A stretch of 64,000 nt of DNA from Plectonema cf. radiosum LEGE 06105 (GCF_015207665.1 NZ_JADEWL010000018.1:1-64000); one strand, 5' to 3'. Numbered from the stretch's first letter, positions 8,857-18,034 are shown. The notes: generated by a model not told the origin, from the sequence alone. Numbers and translations: made by a program.

Positions 8857-10020
8857 ATGGAAAATCTTGCGTATTTACACTTAGCTGGAGTTTATGAAGA
8901 CCCCTCAACCAGTGAATTGGTTTACCATTCTTCCTGGTTGAAAACCTCACAAACTCCAGATTTGAAACGTTTTTCGAGTAAAGCTTGGGGGTATATGCTA
9001 CCTCTAGTTTTGACTATCTCCATTCTGAGCATTGCTAGTAGCGCTTTAGCGCTGCAAAAGGGAGATAGAGGTCCATCTGTGAGAAATTTACAAGAAGACT
9101 TGAAAAGGGCTGGTTTTTATCAAGCTCCAGTTACTCAAGTATACGATGTCAAAACAGAAGATGCTGTGAAGCGCTTTCAAAAAGCTGCTAGCATCGGCGT
9201 TGATGGTGTAGCCGGACCTGCTACGCTACAAAAATTAGACGGTTGGCGTGCTGCTGTAACGGTAAATACTAATAGAGTAGCCACCGAAAAGCCTGTTGCG
9301 ACAACAAACCAAAACCAACCGCCAAAAACCTCTCCTAAGATTGCTACCAATACTACTAAGCGCAGCAATCCCAACTTGTTAGTTAAAGGTGATGAAGGTG
9401 AAGCCATTAAAGCTTTACAAGAAAGGCTGCGAGTGTCGGGATTTTATTACGGTAATTCGACGGGTATATTCGGACCGATTACCGAAGATGCCGTGAAGCG
9501 CTTCCAAAGAGCTTATGGTTTGAATGTTGACGGTATCGTAGGAGCAGAAACCTTAACTAAGTTACCACCAATCGGTGTTGGTTATGGGGATGAAGAAGCT
9601 CCTCAAGCTATGACTATCGCTGCAACCAGACAAAATAAAGAATTTATTGGGTTAGGCGATCGCGGTGAACCTGTAAGAATCTTGCAAGCACAATTAATCA
9701 AAGCCGGATATTTGCAGGGAGAACCAAACGGTTATTTCGGTCCTTATACTGCTGATGCAGTGAAGCGATTCCAAAATAGCAATTATTTAGCAGCTAGCGG
9801 TATTGCCGGACCGACTACTCGCGGTAAATTGTACCGAACAGTAAATGATGCCGAAAAAGCGGAGTTTAATGTTTTGGAAATCCAAAGACGCTTGCAAGCG
9901 CGGGGCTTCTATAAGGGTTCTTTGAACGGAGTAATGAATAAAGATACTCAAAACGCCATTAAACAGGCTCAGGAGTTTTACGGGGTTAGTTTGAAGGATG
10001 TGAAAAACGGACGTTTTTAG
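8857..10020 (+). CDS. Peptidoglycan-binding (PG_binding_1) repeat protein, Alr1690-like
   Basis: A 387-residue protein with one hydrophobic segment at about 46-66 (signal anchor or cleavable signal ending SSALALQ) and then four peptidoglycan-binding-type domains at roughly 68-125, 175-232, 263-328 and 335-385. The first three carry the repeated DAVKRFQ motif and a following GVDGVAGPATL-like turn; the fourth (QNAIKQAQEFYGV) is shorter and degenerate. It should bind cell-wall glycan on the outside of the inner membrane. It follows cobN by 9 bp and faces furA tail to tail. The same order (cell-wall-binding gene alr1690 convergent with furA) is known in Anabaena PCC 7120, where alr1690 read-through makes the furA antisense RNA. 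Confidence 0.85.
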   Translation: MENLAYLHLAGVYEDPSTSELVYHSSWLKTSQTPDLKRFSSKAWGYMLPLVLTISILSIASSALALQKGDRGPSVRNLQEDLKRAGFYQAPVTQVYDVKTEDAVKRFQKAASIGVDGVAGPATLQKLDGWRAAVTVNTNRVATEKPVATTNQNQPPKTSPKIATNTTKRSNPNLLVKGDEGEAIKALQERLRVSGFYYGNSTGIFGPITEDAVKRFQRAYGLNVDGIVGAETLTKLPPIGVGYGDEEAPQAMTIAATRQNKEFIGLGDRGEPVRILQAQLIKAGYLQGEPNGYFGPYTADAVKRFQNSNYLAASGIAGPTTRGKLYRTVNDAEKAEFNVLEIQRRLQARGFYKGSLNGVMNKDTQNAIKQAQEFYGVSLKDVKNGRF

Positions 10021-10035
10021 CATCCGTTTAGTCCT

Positions 10036-10068
10036 AGGTGAGCTAGTAAAACAACTGCTCACCTTTTT
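10036..10068 (+). terminator. Rho-independent terminator after the PG-binding gene
   Basis: 8-bp perfect stem AGGTGAGC (10036-10043) / GCTCACCT (10057-10064), 13-nt loop, then a T run. It reads on the plus strand and should end transcription from the cobN/PG-binding side before furA. Read-through would produce an antisense transcript over furA. Confidence 0.7.
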
Positions 10069-10118
10069 CCAAGAAACACATCCGATAAAACTACTCAAAT
10101 GTAGAATACTCCCAGATG

Positions 10119-10574
10119 TTACAAAGGCATTAATGCCCGCTGGCACTTGGGACATACTCCGTGAATAGTCAATTGACAGTCAAGAAGATGATAACCATCT
10201 TTTTGAGAAGTTTTTAACCCAATTTTTAAGATTGAGTCGTTTTTGAACTCGGTTGTCGTGTTACACCTAACACAAATTAAATGATGGTGATGGTGGGGAT
10301 AAGGTTGGTTTAGCTCATAATGTTTATGACCTTCACCCAGTTCCAATTCCCGCAAAATTCCCATTCGTGCCATCAATTTTAAAGTGCGATAAATCGTTGA
10401 AAGACTTATTCCTTCATTATCGACTTGTAACCTTTGATAAAGATCCTCAGCACTCAGATGCTCCCCTTGAGGAAGTTCCTGAAAAATGTGTAGAATCACT
10501 TCTCTCTGAGGTGTCAAACGCCAACCTCGTTCGTTGAGTTCTGCCTTAAGCGAAGCAGTTGTGTAAATAGTCAT
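10119..10574 (-). CDS. furA: Ferric uptake regulator FurA
   Basis: Fur-family metal-dependent repressor of iron uptake genes. The start is placed at the internal ATG (MTIYTT, 151 aa) rather than 18 bp upstream, because the shorter form aligns with known cyanobacterial FurA starts. An N-terminal winged helix (RLTPQREVILHIF; SLSTIYRTLKLM) is followed by the metal/dimer domain with the HHHHH stretch near 94-98 and the CVRC pair at 101-104. Cys133 and a C-terminal CPKC at 141-144 follow. Neighbours support FurA over Zur or PerR: an Alr1690-like gene on one side and sigC on the other, as I recall for all1690-1692 of Anabaena PCC 7120. A Fur-box-like sequence precedes it. Confidence 0.85.
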   Translation of the reverse strand: MTIYTTASLKAELNERGWRLTPQREVILHIFQELPQGEHLSAEDLYQRLQVDNEGISLSTIYRTLKLMARMGILRELELGEGHKHYELNQPYPHHHHHLICVRCNTTTEFKNDSILKIGLKTSQKDGYHLLDCQLTIHGVCPKCQRALMPL

Positions 10575-10607
10575 ACTAATTTTTCTCAACAAACCCTATC
10601 AATTGCG

Positions 10608-10662
10608 AATATAGCAAATAAATCCACCTGTTTGCAATAATTCTGGATTGTTGATAATCATT
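10608..10662 (-). promoter_or_regulatory. Candidate furA promoter with Fur-box-like site
   Basis: Reading the minus strand, a -35-like TTGCAA (10632-10637) is 18 bp from a -10-like TATATT (10608-10613), about 35 bp upstream of the furA ATG. Just upstream lies AATGATTATCA (10652-10662), which matches the core of the classical Fur box. FurA is known to autoregulate in Anabaena, so this would be a self-repression site. It is inferred by eye. Confidence 0.45.
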
Positions 10663-10884
10663 CTGAATTACTTTATCGAGATCGAAATGCACATCAAAGA
10701 AGAAGTTAAAATTGCAATTCCCGTTGCTGTGGATATTTTAAGATAAATCATCAGCAAGCTTTCGATCAACACAATTAGAAAAAGCTGCCATCACGAGCTA
10801 TTTTCAAATTTATACAAGATTTATAAGGGAGTGTGAGAATTAAAAAACATGATTAATTTTTGCAATAAATATATCAAAAACACG

Positions 10885-10912
10885 TTGACAGATTAGTCAG
10901 TTTATGTATATA
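10885..10912 (+). promoter_or_regulatory. Promoter for candidate RNA between furA and sigC
   Basis: Perfect -35 TTGACA at 10885-10890, 16-bp spacer, TATATA at 10907-10912. The predicted start (about 10919-10920) coincides with the first base of a long-range stem of the downstream structured segment. No ORF follows on this strand. Confidence 0.5.
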
Positions 10913-11014
10913 AGTGACTGGCGCGGCGGAGTGGAATATTGTGAGAACGGGGAAACCACACCCAAGAGTCTCGATTACGAGTGGCTTCCCAAAGCCGCGC
11001 TGATTCATTCACTT
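10912..11014 (+). ncRNA. Candidate structured non-coding RNA (about 100 nt)
   Basis: GC-rich island in AT-rich DNA. The ends pair: AAGTGA (10912-10917) with TCACTT (11009-11014), and GCGCGGC (10921-10927) with GCCGCGC (10994-11000). Inside is a perfect hairpin CTCG-ATTA-CGAG (10970-10981). It does not match tRNA, tmRNA, SRP RNA or Yfr1 as I know them. There is no T-run terminator, so the end is unclear. The minus-strand reading would make it the 3' UTR of sigC. Strand is favoured by the TTGACA/TATATA promoter. Confidence 0.45.
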
Positions 11015-11026
11015 GTAAACAGTATT

Positions 11027-12286
11027 CTAGCTGAGGGATTCCAAGTAATCGCGAATCAAGTTACGTCGCTTGGGTTGACGTAGCTTTTGTAAAGCCTTAG
11101 ATTCGATTTGTCTAACACGTTCGCGGGATAAATCGAGAGCGCGTCCAATTTCAGCAAGAGAGTAGGGATGACCATCAGCCAAACCAAAACGCATCAGAAT
11201 TACATCCCGTTCGCGGCTAGTTAAATCAGCCAAAAGATTTTGCAAGTCTCTTTGAAGTGATTCTCGCATGAGCATTTCTTCTGGTGTTACACCATCAGTT
11301 TCAAGCAACTCACCTAATTCAGTATCTTTATCCTTACCTACTTTCGTTTCCAAAGAAACAGAACGAGGTACCCGTAGCAAAACTTCTCGTACTTGAGCAG
11401 GAGTCATTTCTAACTCAACAGCCAAGTCTTCCAAAGTCGGAGTCCGACCTTTTTCTTGAGCAATTTTACGTTGAGCTTTTTTGATTTTGTTTAACTTCTC
11501 GGTGATGTGGACTGGCAGACGAATAGTACGGCTAGAAGTCGCAATGGCTCTGGTAATACCTTGACGAATCCACCAGTAAGCATAGGTACTAAAGCGATAA
11601 CCTTTTGTTGGATCAAACTTTTCTACCGCTCTTTCTAAACCTAAAGTACCTTCTTGAACTAAATCTAATAATTCCAAACCGCGATTTTGATATTTCTTGG
11701 CAACAGAAACTACAAGACGAAGATTCGCCTTAATCATATGTTCTTTGGCTTGGAGTCCCTGAGTTTGAGTTTGTTCTAACTCCTGTACAGTCAATTGAGC
11801 GGTTTGCGCCCAACGGCGTTTACCTTGGGATAAAGCGCCTTTTAACTCGAACTCCTCAATCCCAGCCGTGTTTGCCCATCTTTTCATCGAAGGGCGATGT
11901 CCTAACTCGGATGTCAAACGTTCTTGAGTTTCAACTATTCTCAAATAATCAGTAAGTAATTCATCACCTTGATTTGCAGCTTCAGACAATAGTATCCGTA
12001 ACTTCAAATAACGTTGAACTTTTTGAGCTTCTGAAACCTCTTCATCTCGACCTAATAACCGAACTCTGCCAATTTCTTGAAGATATAAACGAACTAAATC
12101 CGTACTGCGGGTTTTGGTCGTAGCATTCAAATTCGCAGTGTCTGAAGTTGTGATCTCCAACTGTTCTAAGTCCTCATCTTTAGGAATTTCTACGTCATCA
12201 ACGACTAATTCCGGTTCAAAATCTTGAGGGGATTTTTGAGATTCGTAAGCGGTATCGGCATCGGCATAAAAAGATGTTGCTGGCAT
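11027..12286 (-). CDS. sigC: Group 2 RNA polymerase sigma factor SigC
   Basis: A 419-residue sigma-70 family factor with region 1.2 (TDLVRLYLQEIGRVRLL, about 62-78), region 2 (HMIKANLRLVVSVAKKYQ through RFSTYAYWWIRQGITRAI, about 182-250), region 3 and region 4 (RERDVILMRFGL; SLAEIGRALDLSRERVRQIE). It lacks the long N-terminus of E. coli RpoD. Length and the acidic N-terminus fit non-essential group 2 factors. Assignment to SigC rests on length and on its place beside furA, matching all1692 of Anabaena PCC 7120 as recalled. SigC in Nostocales is linked to nitrogen step-down and early heterocyst development. Confidence 0.85.
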   Translation of the reverse strand: MPATSFYADADTAYESQKSPQDFEPELVVDDVEIPKDEDLEQLEITTSDTANLNATTKTRSTDLVRLYLQEIGRVRLLGRDEEVSEAQKVQRYLKLRILLSEAANQGDELLTDYLRIVETQERLTSELGHRPSMKRWANTAGIEEFELKGALSQGKRRWAQTAQLTVQELEQTQTQGLQAKEHMIKANLRLVVSVAKKYQNRGLELLDLVQEGTLGLERAVEKFDPTKGYRFSTYAYWWIRQGITRAIATSSRTIRLPVHITEKLNKIKKAQRKIAQEKGRTPTLEDLAVELEMTPAQVREVLLRVPRSVSLETKVGKDKDTELGELLETDGVTPEEMLMRESLQRDLQNLLADLTSRERDVILMRFGLADGHPYSLAEIGRALDLSRERVRQIESKALQKLRQPKRRNLIRDYLESLS

Positions 12287-12737
12287 AAGAATTTCTCAAT
12301 GGCTCCAGGTAACAATTACTAGCTTTTGATTGCTAATCAACTGTTGCTATTGTTCCCGCTATTAACGGAGAACTAACATTATTTAGAAATTAATTTGGTT
12401 TTTTTTGAAATAAAATAATACTGGTTTTATTTCATACTCATTTTAGTTAAGCGTCTCAGCCCAGTAATTAATTTGAACCAACAGCAATTCAAATCTTTAA
12501 CTAGACTGCTATTAACCGGCTGAGTCAGTTAAATTTATAGCTTCAAAATATTGACAGTAATGAATACAACATGGTATAAAGATAGACAAAGAAACAAGTT
12601 ATAAATCATAGTCATAGTTATATATACATAGCTATGAAAGTTATTTCCTGACGAATTTTTTTTTTATCGTCAGGGAATCTTGTGATTTTGGATAGAAGTG
12701 AGGAGTTAGGAGGTAGTACCACCGGAGTTAGGAGTTA
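12287..12737. other. Intergenic region upstream of sigC
   Basis: AT-rich, no ORF. It should hold the sigC promoter. An 8-bp inverted repeat CCTGACGA / TCGTCAGG (12647-12674) encloses a T-rich loop. It lies 63 bp beyond the end of gpsA and could act in its 3' end processing, but there is no T run after the stem on the gpsA strand. Confidence 0.5.
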
Positions 12738-13670
12738 TCAACTATCAACTTCCGGCTTTATATCTCGCGTCATTAAATCCAACAATGCTTGTCGTGGGGT
12801 AATTTCGGCTTTAAGTAAGCGATAAACTTCCTGAGTAATCGGCATCGAAATATTTTGCTGTTTAGCCCGTTGTACCAAAACTTTTGCTGTATTTACTCCT
12901 TCTGCGGTTTCCTGGAGATGGGAAAGAATTTCGACCAACGTCTTTCCTTGTCCTAACTGGTATCCGACTTGGTAATTGCGACTTAAAGGACTGTTACAGG
13001 TTGCTAATATATCACCCAGACCTGATAACCCGTAAAATGTTTCCGGTTTCGCACCCCAATCTACACCGATGCGAACCATTTCAATCAGTCCGCGAGTCAG
13101 TAGCGCCGCTTTCGCATTGGTTCCCAACTGTAAACCGTCGCATACACCAGCGGCGATCGCCATCACATTTTTTAATGTTCCGCCCAATTCTACTCCCAAG
13201 GGGTCGGAATTTGTATAAACGCGAAATCGAGTTGAATTAAATACCAATTGCACAGATTCGCCTGCACTTTCAATCTTGCTAGCAACTACAGTCGCGGCTG
13301 GTAATTCCTGGGTAATTTCCTTGGATAAATTCGGACCGCATAAAACTACTACTGGATGATTCGGAAAACTTTCTTGCCAAATTTGCGAAGGTGTGCAGGT
13401 AGTTTCGGGGTCTAAACCTTTAGTAGCGGTAACAAAAATAGTTTGAGGAGGAATAGATAAAGATTTTAATTGGGAAACAATATCTCTAACTCCTTTGATT
13501 GAAACAGCGCTGAGAATAATATCGGCACCTTCCACCGTTTGTGCTAAAGTTTGGCAACCGCGACGCGAAAACAACCGTACATCATCAACATTATTTCTTG
13601 CAAGAGTTGTCAGTGCTTTTCCCCAAGCACCCGCACCGAGAATCGCAACTGCTGAATTTTTATTAATCAT
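12738..13670 (-). CDS. gpsA: Glycerol-3-phosphate dehydrogenase [NAD(P)+]
   Basis: Cytosolic enzyme reducing dihydroxyacetone phosphate to sn-glycerol-3-phosphate for membrane lipid synthesis. The N-terminal Rossmann motif AILGAGAWGKAL begins at residue 8 of the chosen start (MINKNS). The 19 residues encoded upstream of this ATG are not family-like. Other hallmarks are VVLCGPNLSKEI near 110, the catalytic-region ELGGTLKNVMAIAAG with its Lys near 165, and GLSGLGDILATC near 217. At 310 aa it fits the family. It is a single gene, with an aminotransferase upstream on the same strand but 220 bp away. Confidence 0.92.
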   Translation of the reverse strand: MINKNSAVAILGAGAWGKALTTLARNNVDDVRLFSRRGCQTLAQTVEGADIILSAVSIKGVRDIVSQLKSLSIPPQTIFVTATKGLDPETTCTPSQIWQESFPNHPVVVLCGPNLSKEITQELPAATVVASKIESAGESVQLVFNSTRFRVYTNSDPLGVELGGTLKNVMAIAAGVCDGLQLGTNAKAALLTRGLIEMVRIGVDWGAKPETFYGLSGLGDILATCNSPLSRNYQVGYQLGQGKTLVEILSHLQETAEGVNTAKVLVQRAKQQNISMPITQEVYRLLKAEITPRQALLDLMTRDIKPEVDS

Positions 13671-13891
13671 ATATTCGTAAAATTTACATATTCGTCGCTG
13701 GAAAATATAGCATCTGATATATTGCACTGTACAAAACTGATATTAAATTAAGATACAAATTCCCAATTATATTAAAAATGCCTGGAAAGTTGACTTTGAA
13801 ACCCAGAGAAACGCCAAGGTAAGCACAAAGTTTCGGCTCTCGTATTTATTTTCAATTTTGTGCTTGTGACTAATAACTTTTAATCCAAAAT

Positions 13892-15070
13892 CTAAAATCT
13901 AAAATCAACTATATCTTTCAACCCATTTACTAACCTTTCAATTCCTTGTTTCGCAGTTTCTTTTTGCAAGGCACCGTAAGCAACTCGTAAATAACATCCT
14001 TGATGCATCCCAAAAGTAGTTCCCGGAAGTACTGCTACTTGATAATCATTAATCAATTGTTTGACTAATTCAAAAGCATCCATCTGAGCCTGTACTTTGA
14101 GGAAGAAATAGAAAGCACCCGACGACGAAGCTGGAGCTATTCTACATATACCTTCAAGAGGCTTCAGAGATTGAATTACCAATTCTCGAACTTCGGCGAT
14201 CGCCTGAATATTATCTTTTAAATATTCTGGTTTTGCTTGCAATGCTCCTAAAGCTGCATATTGAGATACTACAGGAGGACAAATTAAGTTTGTATCTTGA
14301 ACTTTTTTGACTGCTGTTAGTAAATGTTGCGGAATCACCATGTATCCGATGCGCCAACTTGCGAATCCGTAGGCTTTGGAAAGGCTAAATAAAGATATTG
14401 TATAGTCGCTACTGTCAGTAAATGCACCAGGAGAAACGTGTTTTACCCCGCTGTAGGTAAAGTATTCGTAAGCTTCATCGCTGATATGGTAAATTCCTCG
14501 CTGACGACAAATATCGTTAACTTCCTTTAATAACTCTTGGGAATACACCGCTCCAGTAGGATTGTTCGGTGAAATTGTGACTATCGCTCGCGTTTTTGGT
14601 GTAATTGCTTTGAGAATTGCATCCGGTTGTAATTGATAATTTTCATCCGTTTCCACCAAAACTGGATTACAGCCAATCATAGCGATCGCCATTTCATGAT
14701 TAAAATAGTATGGCGTATTTAAAATTACTTCATCACCGAGGGAGGTAATCGCCAGAATGGCATTCATAAACGCCATATTACTGCCTGCGGTAACAATAAT
14801 ACGGTTATTTTCGTTGATTTTGATATTGTTAAAGACAGCTAATTTTTCTTTAAGAGTATTTATTAATAAAGGAATTCCCTCAACTGCTTGGTATAAATTA
14901 TTGGAAGTATCTGCAAGAAACCGAGGTAAAAACTCTAGGACTTCCGGTGGTGGAGAATACGCGACAACACCTTGTCCTAAAGATATGGTTCCCCTAGTAT
15001 TTTTAATTAATTCTGCAACAATGGGAATAATCGGTGACTGCACCAACTCCATCCGAGAGATAAGCGTCAT
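13892..15070 (-). CDS. PLP-dependent class I/II aminotransferase
   Basis: A 392-residue fold-type I aminotransferase of the aspartate aminotransferase superfamily. Visible features are VTAGSNMAFMNAILA near 92 (phosphate-contact loop), the substrate Asn motif SPNNPTGAVYS near 167, SDEAYEYF near 198, the PLP Schiff-base Lys in FSLSKAYGFASWRIGY near 231, and the C-terminal LRVAYG with the carboxylate-binding Arg. The substrate cannot be read from sequence; aromatic, aspartate or alanine-type amino acids are all possible. The end of the gene overlaps (TCTAAAA)-type repeats. Confidence 0.9.
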   Translation of the reverse strand: MTLISRMELVQSPIIPIVAELIKNTRGTISLGQGVVAYSPPPEVLEFLPRFLADTSNNLYQAVEGIPLLINTLKEKLAVFNNIKINENNRIIVTAGSNMAFMNAILAITSLGDEVILNTPYYFNHEMAIAMIGCNPVLVETDENYQLQPDAILKAITPKTRAIVTISPNNPTGAVYSQELLKEVNDICRQRGIYHISDEAYEYFTYSGVKHVSPGAFTDSSDYTISLFSLSKAYGFASWRIGYMVIPQHLLTAVKKVQDTNLICPPVVSQYAALGALQAKPEYLKDNIQAIAEVRELVIQSLKPLEGICRIAPASSSGAFYFFLKVQAQMDAFELVKQLINDYQVAVLPGTTFGMHQGCYLRVAYGALQKETAKQGIERLVNGLKDIVDFRF

Positions 15071-15430
15071 ATAAACGTTAAATTTAAGCTAAATTCTATT
15101 GTCTCGTAAAAGTGCTAGCTTTCCTTTGCGTTTGTTTTCAAATTTTAATTATTTAATATAAGTCAATAATTAAAAATTGTTACAAGAAAACTGGAACAAT
15201 GTAAAAATCTTAGCGTCATCAAATGACTAAATATGACAAATTCTACCTGGAGAAAGATTTTAAATCATCTTCAGGATTATTGACTAATTGTTATTTACCA
15301 ACAGTCAATCTTCCATACTCGATAACCAATATTATAATTATTAATTCAATATTGTTTTATAAATAATTTAGAAACAATATTATTTTATTCTCGTCATAAC
15401 ATACAGTCTCAAGACTCAAGGAACTCTATT
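15071..15430. other. AT-rich intergenic region
   Basis: Spacer between divergent genes, strongly AT-rich toward the plus-strand gene. No ORF or confident promoter is seen. Confidence 0.5.
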
Positions 15431-16093
15431 ATGACTGGCTTTCATCGTTGGAAATCTGGAACTGCTGCATTTTTGGCACTAAGCATTACAACCGCTGCGG
15501 CTACCCCTATTTTAGTATCAAATCCCGCTAATGCACAAGCTATTTTCGGACAATCAAGAGGAATCGAAATCCCTTCAGGAGTGACAATTCCTGTGACTTT
15601 TGAAAAAGAAAAAGTTGTTGTCACACCAGATGAAACTTCACCCTTAACTTTAACAATTGCAACCAATATTATTGATAGCAGAAGAAACGTATTAATTCCT
15701 CGCGGTAGCGAACTTGTAGGAAGATTAGAACCAGCAACATTAGGTGGTGAAAAAGGTTCTCGATTTGTTGCACAAGAGTTAGTTTTTCCTGATGGTAGAA
15801 AGCAGAATATCAATGCAACTTCTGAAGTCGTTACTACGAAAGAAACAATTAAAAGAGGTTCTAGCACAGGTAAAATTTTGACAGATGCTGCTTATGGAAC
15901 GGCTGCTGCAACCGTTATTTCACTGTTAACAGGAAACCGTAAGATAGAAACCTTAGAACCCATCGCTGGTGCTGCTGCGGGTGCTTTAGCAGGTATTTTG
16001 TTACGACGTAAGGAAGTAGAAGTTGTGGTTATTAACCCTAGAAATGACCTAAATGTTACTTTGCGTTCTAATTTATTATTATCTAGTTTCTAG
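15431..16093 (+). CDS. Exported protein sharing a C-terminal domain with the SLH protein downstream
   Basis: A 220-residue protein with a signal peptide (KSGTAAFLALSITTAAATP, cleavage near ANAQA at residue 36). The remainder aligns with residues 235-413 of the SLH protein at 16793-18034: IPSGVTIPVTFEKEKVVVT / IPEGTVLPVKYDKAEKILVT, TSPLTLTI, IPRGSELVGRLEP, and the GTAAATVISLLTGNRK segment. The IPxGSxxxGxLxP pattern recalls the VirB10/TrbI-like beta fold, but this is only a resemblance. A glycine/alanine-rich hydrophobic stretch at about 165-200 may sit in a membrane. It has no SLH domains. An AAGGA ribosome site precedes the ATG. Probably cell-envelope, function unknown. Confidence 0.8.
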   Translation: MTGFHRWKSGTAAFLALSITTAAATPILVSNPANAQAIFGQSRGIEIPSGVTIPVTFEKEKVVVTPDETSPLTLTIATNIIDSRRNVLIPRGSELVGRLEPATLGGEKGSRFVAQELVFPDGRKQNINATSEVVTTKETIKRGSSTGKILTDAAYGTAAATVISLLTGNRKIETLEPIAGAAAGALAGILLRRKEVEVVVINPRNDLNVTLRSNLLLSSF

Positions 16094-16792
16094 GATTTCC
16101 AAAGCGGCACGATTTGCGTCTAACTTTTATTTAACAGCTATTGTCACTTCAAATTATTAAGTGTACGATGGCTTGTTTTTTTTTGGCATACAGAGGAGAT
16201 TAACTTTCAATCTCACATCATCACATAACGATTATCTAAGCTGATAGCAATTCTTTTGATCAATTCTCCACAATTAATTTTTTATCTATTATCCTGATAC
16301 TAAAATTCCCTAAGTGTATAAGTATAGATATAAAGAATATAAACGAATATCTCCGGAGAATTGCTTAAATATATTTCAGATGACATCTTATTAACTAAAA
16401 ATCAATAAAATTGTCAATCAATTTATTTTATTGTCTCAGTATTAAGAAGGTAGATACAAACCAAATTAACACAGTCTTTAAACTAATTTTCCCAGATATA
16501 AGTTATAAAGAGTAATGTCTTATAGCTACTTATAATAGCAACATCGAGTTAAATACTGCCATCTCAAATCACTACTGTTTTTGTGTAATTTTAGGCAACT
16601 ATTTTATTCACCGCACGTCTGAGTAAACTAAAGGAAAATACTCTTAATTGAGTGAAGTTTATTAAGCAATTAACTTCAATCTAATACGTCTAAAACAGAC
16701 ATAAAAAACTTCAAAAAACTCGGAACATTTAACTCGATAAATTGTCAGAATAACTAACATAATTAAACGGAATTGTTGGGGAGAAAAATTCA
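16094..16792. other. 700-bp AT-rich intergenic region
   Basis: No ORF. It probably carries a long leader and promoter for the SLH gene. No repeat array, terminator or convincing promoter could be read. Confidence 0.5.
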
Positions 16793-18034
16793 ATGTCTAA
16801 CCTAAATCGTTGGAAATCAAAATCTGCTGCATTCATGGCTTTGGGTATGACAGCGGTTACTTTAGCACCAATCGTTGCACCCGCACCATCTTTCGCTCAA
16901 ACTAATAGTTTTTATGATGTTTCATCTAACTATTGGGCAGCACCTTTTATTCAACAATTAGCACAGCGGGGAGTTATCGCTGGATTCCCTGATGGTAGCT
17001 TCCGTCCAGATGCAGCAGTCACCCGCGCTGAATTTGCTGCAATGGTTCGTAAAGCTTTCAACAAAGCCCAAGAAAGACAGCCAATTAACTTTGTTGATGT
17101 ATCTCGCAACTATTGGGCTTACAGCGCCATTCAAGAGGCTTACAGCACTGGTTTCTTGTCTGGATATCCCGGTCAAGTTTTCCGTCCAACTCAGAATATT
17201 CCTCGCGAGCAGGTATTGGTTTCTCTTTCCAACGGTTTAAACTATGTTGCTAGCGGTAACGTTCAAAGCACTCTGCAATATTATAATGATGGCAATAATA
17301 TCTCTGATTATGCTCGCAGCCCCATCGCCGCAGCGACAGAGAAGCGATTGGTAGTTAACTATCCCAATACGAAGTTACTCAATCCCAAATTAACTGCAAC
17401 CCGTGCAGATGTAGCGGCTTATATTTACCAAGCTTTAGTTAGTACTAATCAAGCTAGCGCCATCAATTCCCCTTACATCGTAGCTATCAATACGACTGCA
17501 CCCGTTGCGAATGTTACCATCCCCGAAGGAACTGTTCTTCCTGTTAAATACGACAAAGCAGAAAAAATTCTGGTCACCAAGGATGAAACAGCGCCCTTGA
17601 CTCTAACCATCTCTCAAAACGTCGTTACCGACACCGGAAATTTGGTAATTCCCGCAGGTTCTCGCGTTGTAGGTCAACTTCAACCTGCTAGTGGTGGCTC
17701 CCAATTCGTAGCTCAAAAACTGATTTTGACTACTGGAAAAGAATACAACATCAATGCAACTTCTGGAATCATTGATAAAACTGAAACCATCAGAAAAGGT
17801 ACTAGCGTTAAAGGTATTGTTAGAAACACCGCATTAGGTGCTGGTGCGGCTGCTGCTGTGGCTGCGGTAACTGGCGATCGCGCTGTAGCTACCGAAGAAG
17901 TTTTAGGTGGTGCGGCCATCGGTGCGATAACTGGTATTTTCTTTAATAAGAAGAGCGTTGACTTAATTGTGATCGACCCAAATACCGATTTGGAAATGAC
18001 CATCGGTAGAAGCTTCGACGTTTCATTACGATAA
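16793..18034 (+). CDS. S-layer homology (SLH) domain envelope protein
   Basis: A 413-residue exported protein. Signal peptide at 1-36 (ending APSFAQT), then SLH domains: one at about 39-97 (FYDVSSNYWAAPFIQQLAQRG and FPDGSFRPDAAVTRAEFAAM), a second at about 98-160, and a partial third to about 220. Residues 235-413 form the domain shared with the 220-residue protein upstream. SLH domains anchor proteins to peptidoglycan-linked polysaccharide, so this should tether the C-terminal domain between cell wall and outer membrane. A good GGGGAGA ribosome site precedes the ATG. The gene pair looks like a duplication with SLH gain or loss. Confidence 0.88.
   Translation: MSNLNRWKSKSAAFMALGMTAVTLAPIVAPAPSFAQTNSFYDVSSNYWAAPFIQQLAQRGVIAGFPDGSFRPDAAVTRAEFAAMVRKAFNKAQERQPINFVDVSRNYWAYSAIQEAYSTGFLSGYPGQVFRPTQNIPREQVLVSLSNGLNYVASGNVQSTLQYYNDGNNISDYARSPIAAATEKRLVVNYPNTKLLNPKLTATRADVAAYIYQALVSTNQASAINSPYIVAINTTAPVANVTIPEGTVLPVKYDKAEKILVTKDETAPLTLTISQNVVTDTGNLVIPAGSRVVGQLQPASGGSQFVAQKLILTTGKEYNINATSGIIDKTETIRKGTSVKGIVRNTALGAGAAAAVAAVTGDRAVATEEVLGGAAIGAITGIFFNKKSVDLIVIDPNTDLEMTIGRSFDVSLR

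Noticed and set aside
10912-11014. tRNA or SRP RNA for the structured segment
   Set aside because: The acceptor-like ends pair but there is no T-loop GTTCGAAT, no CCA-side signal and no SRP GGAAG core.
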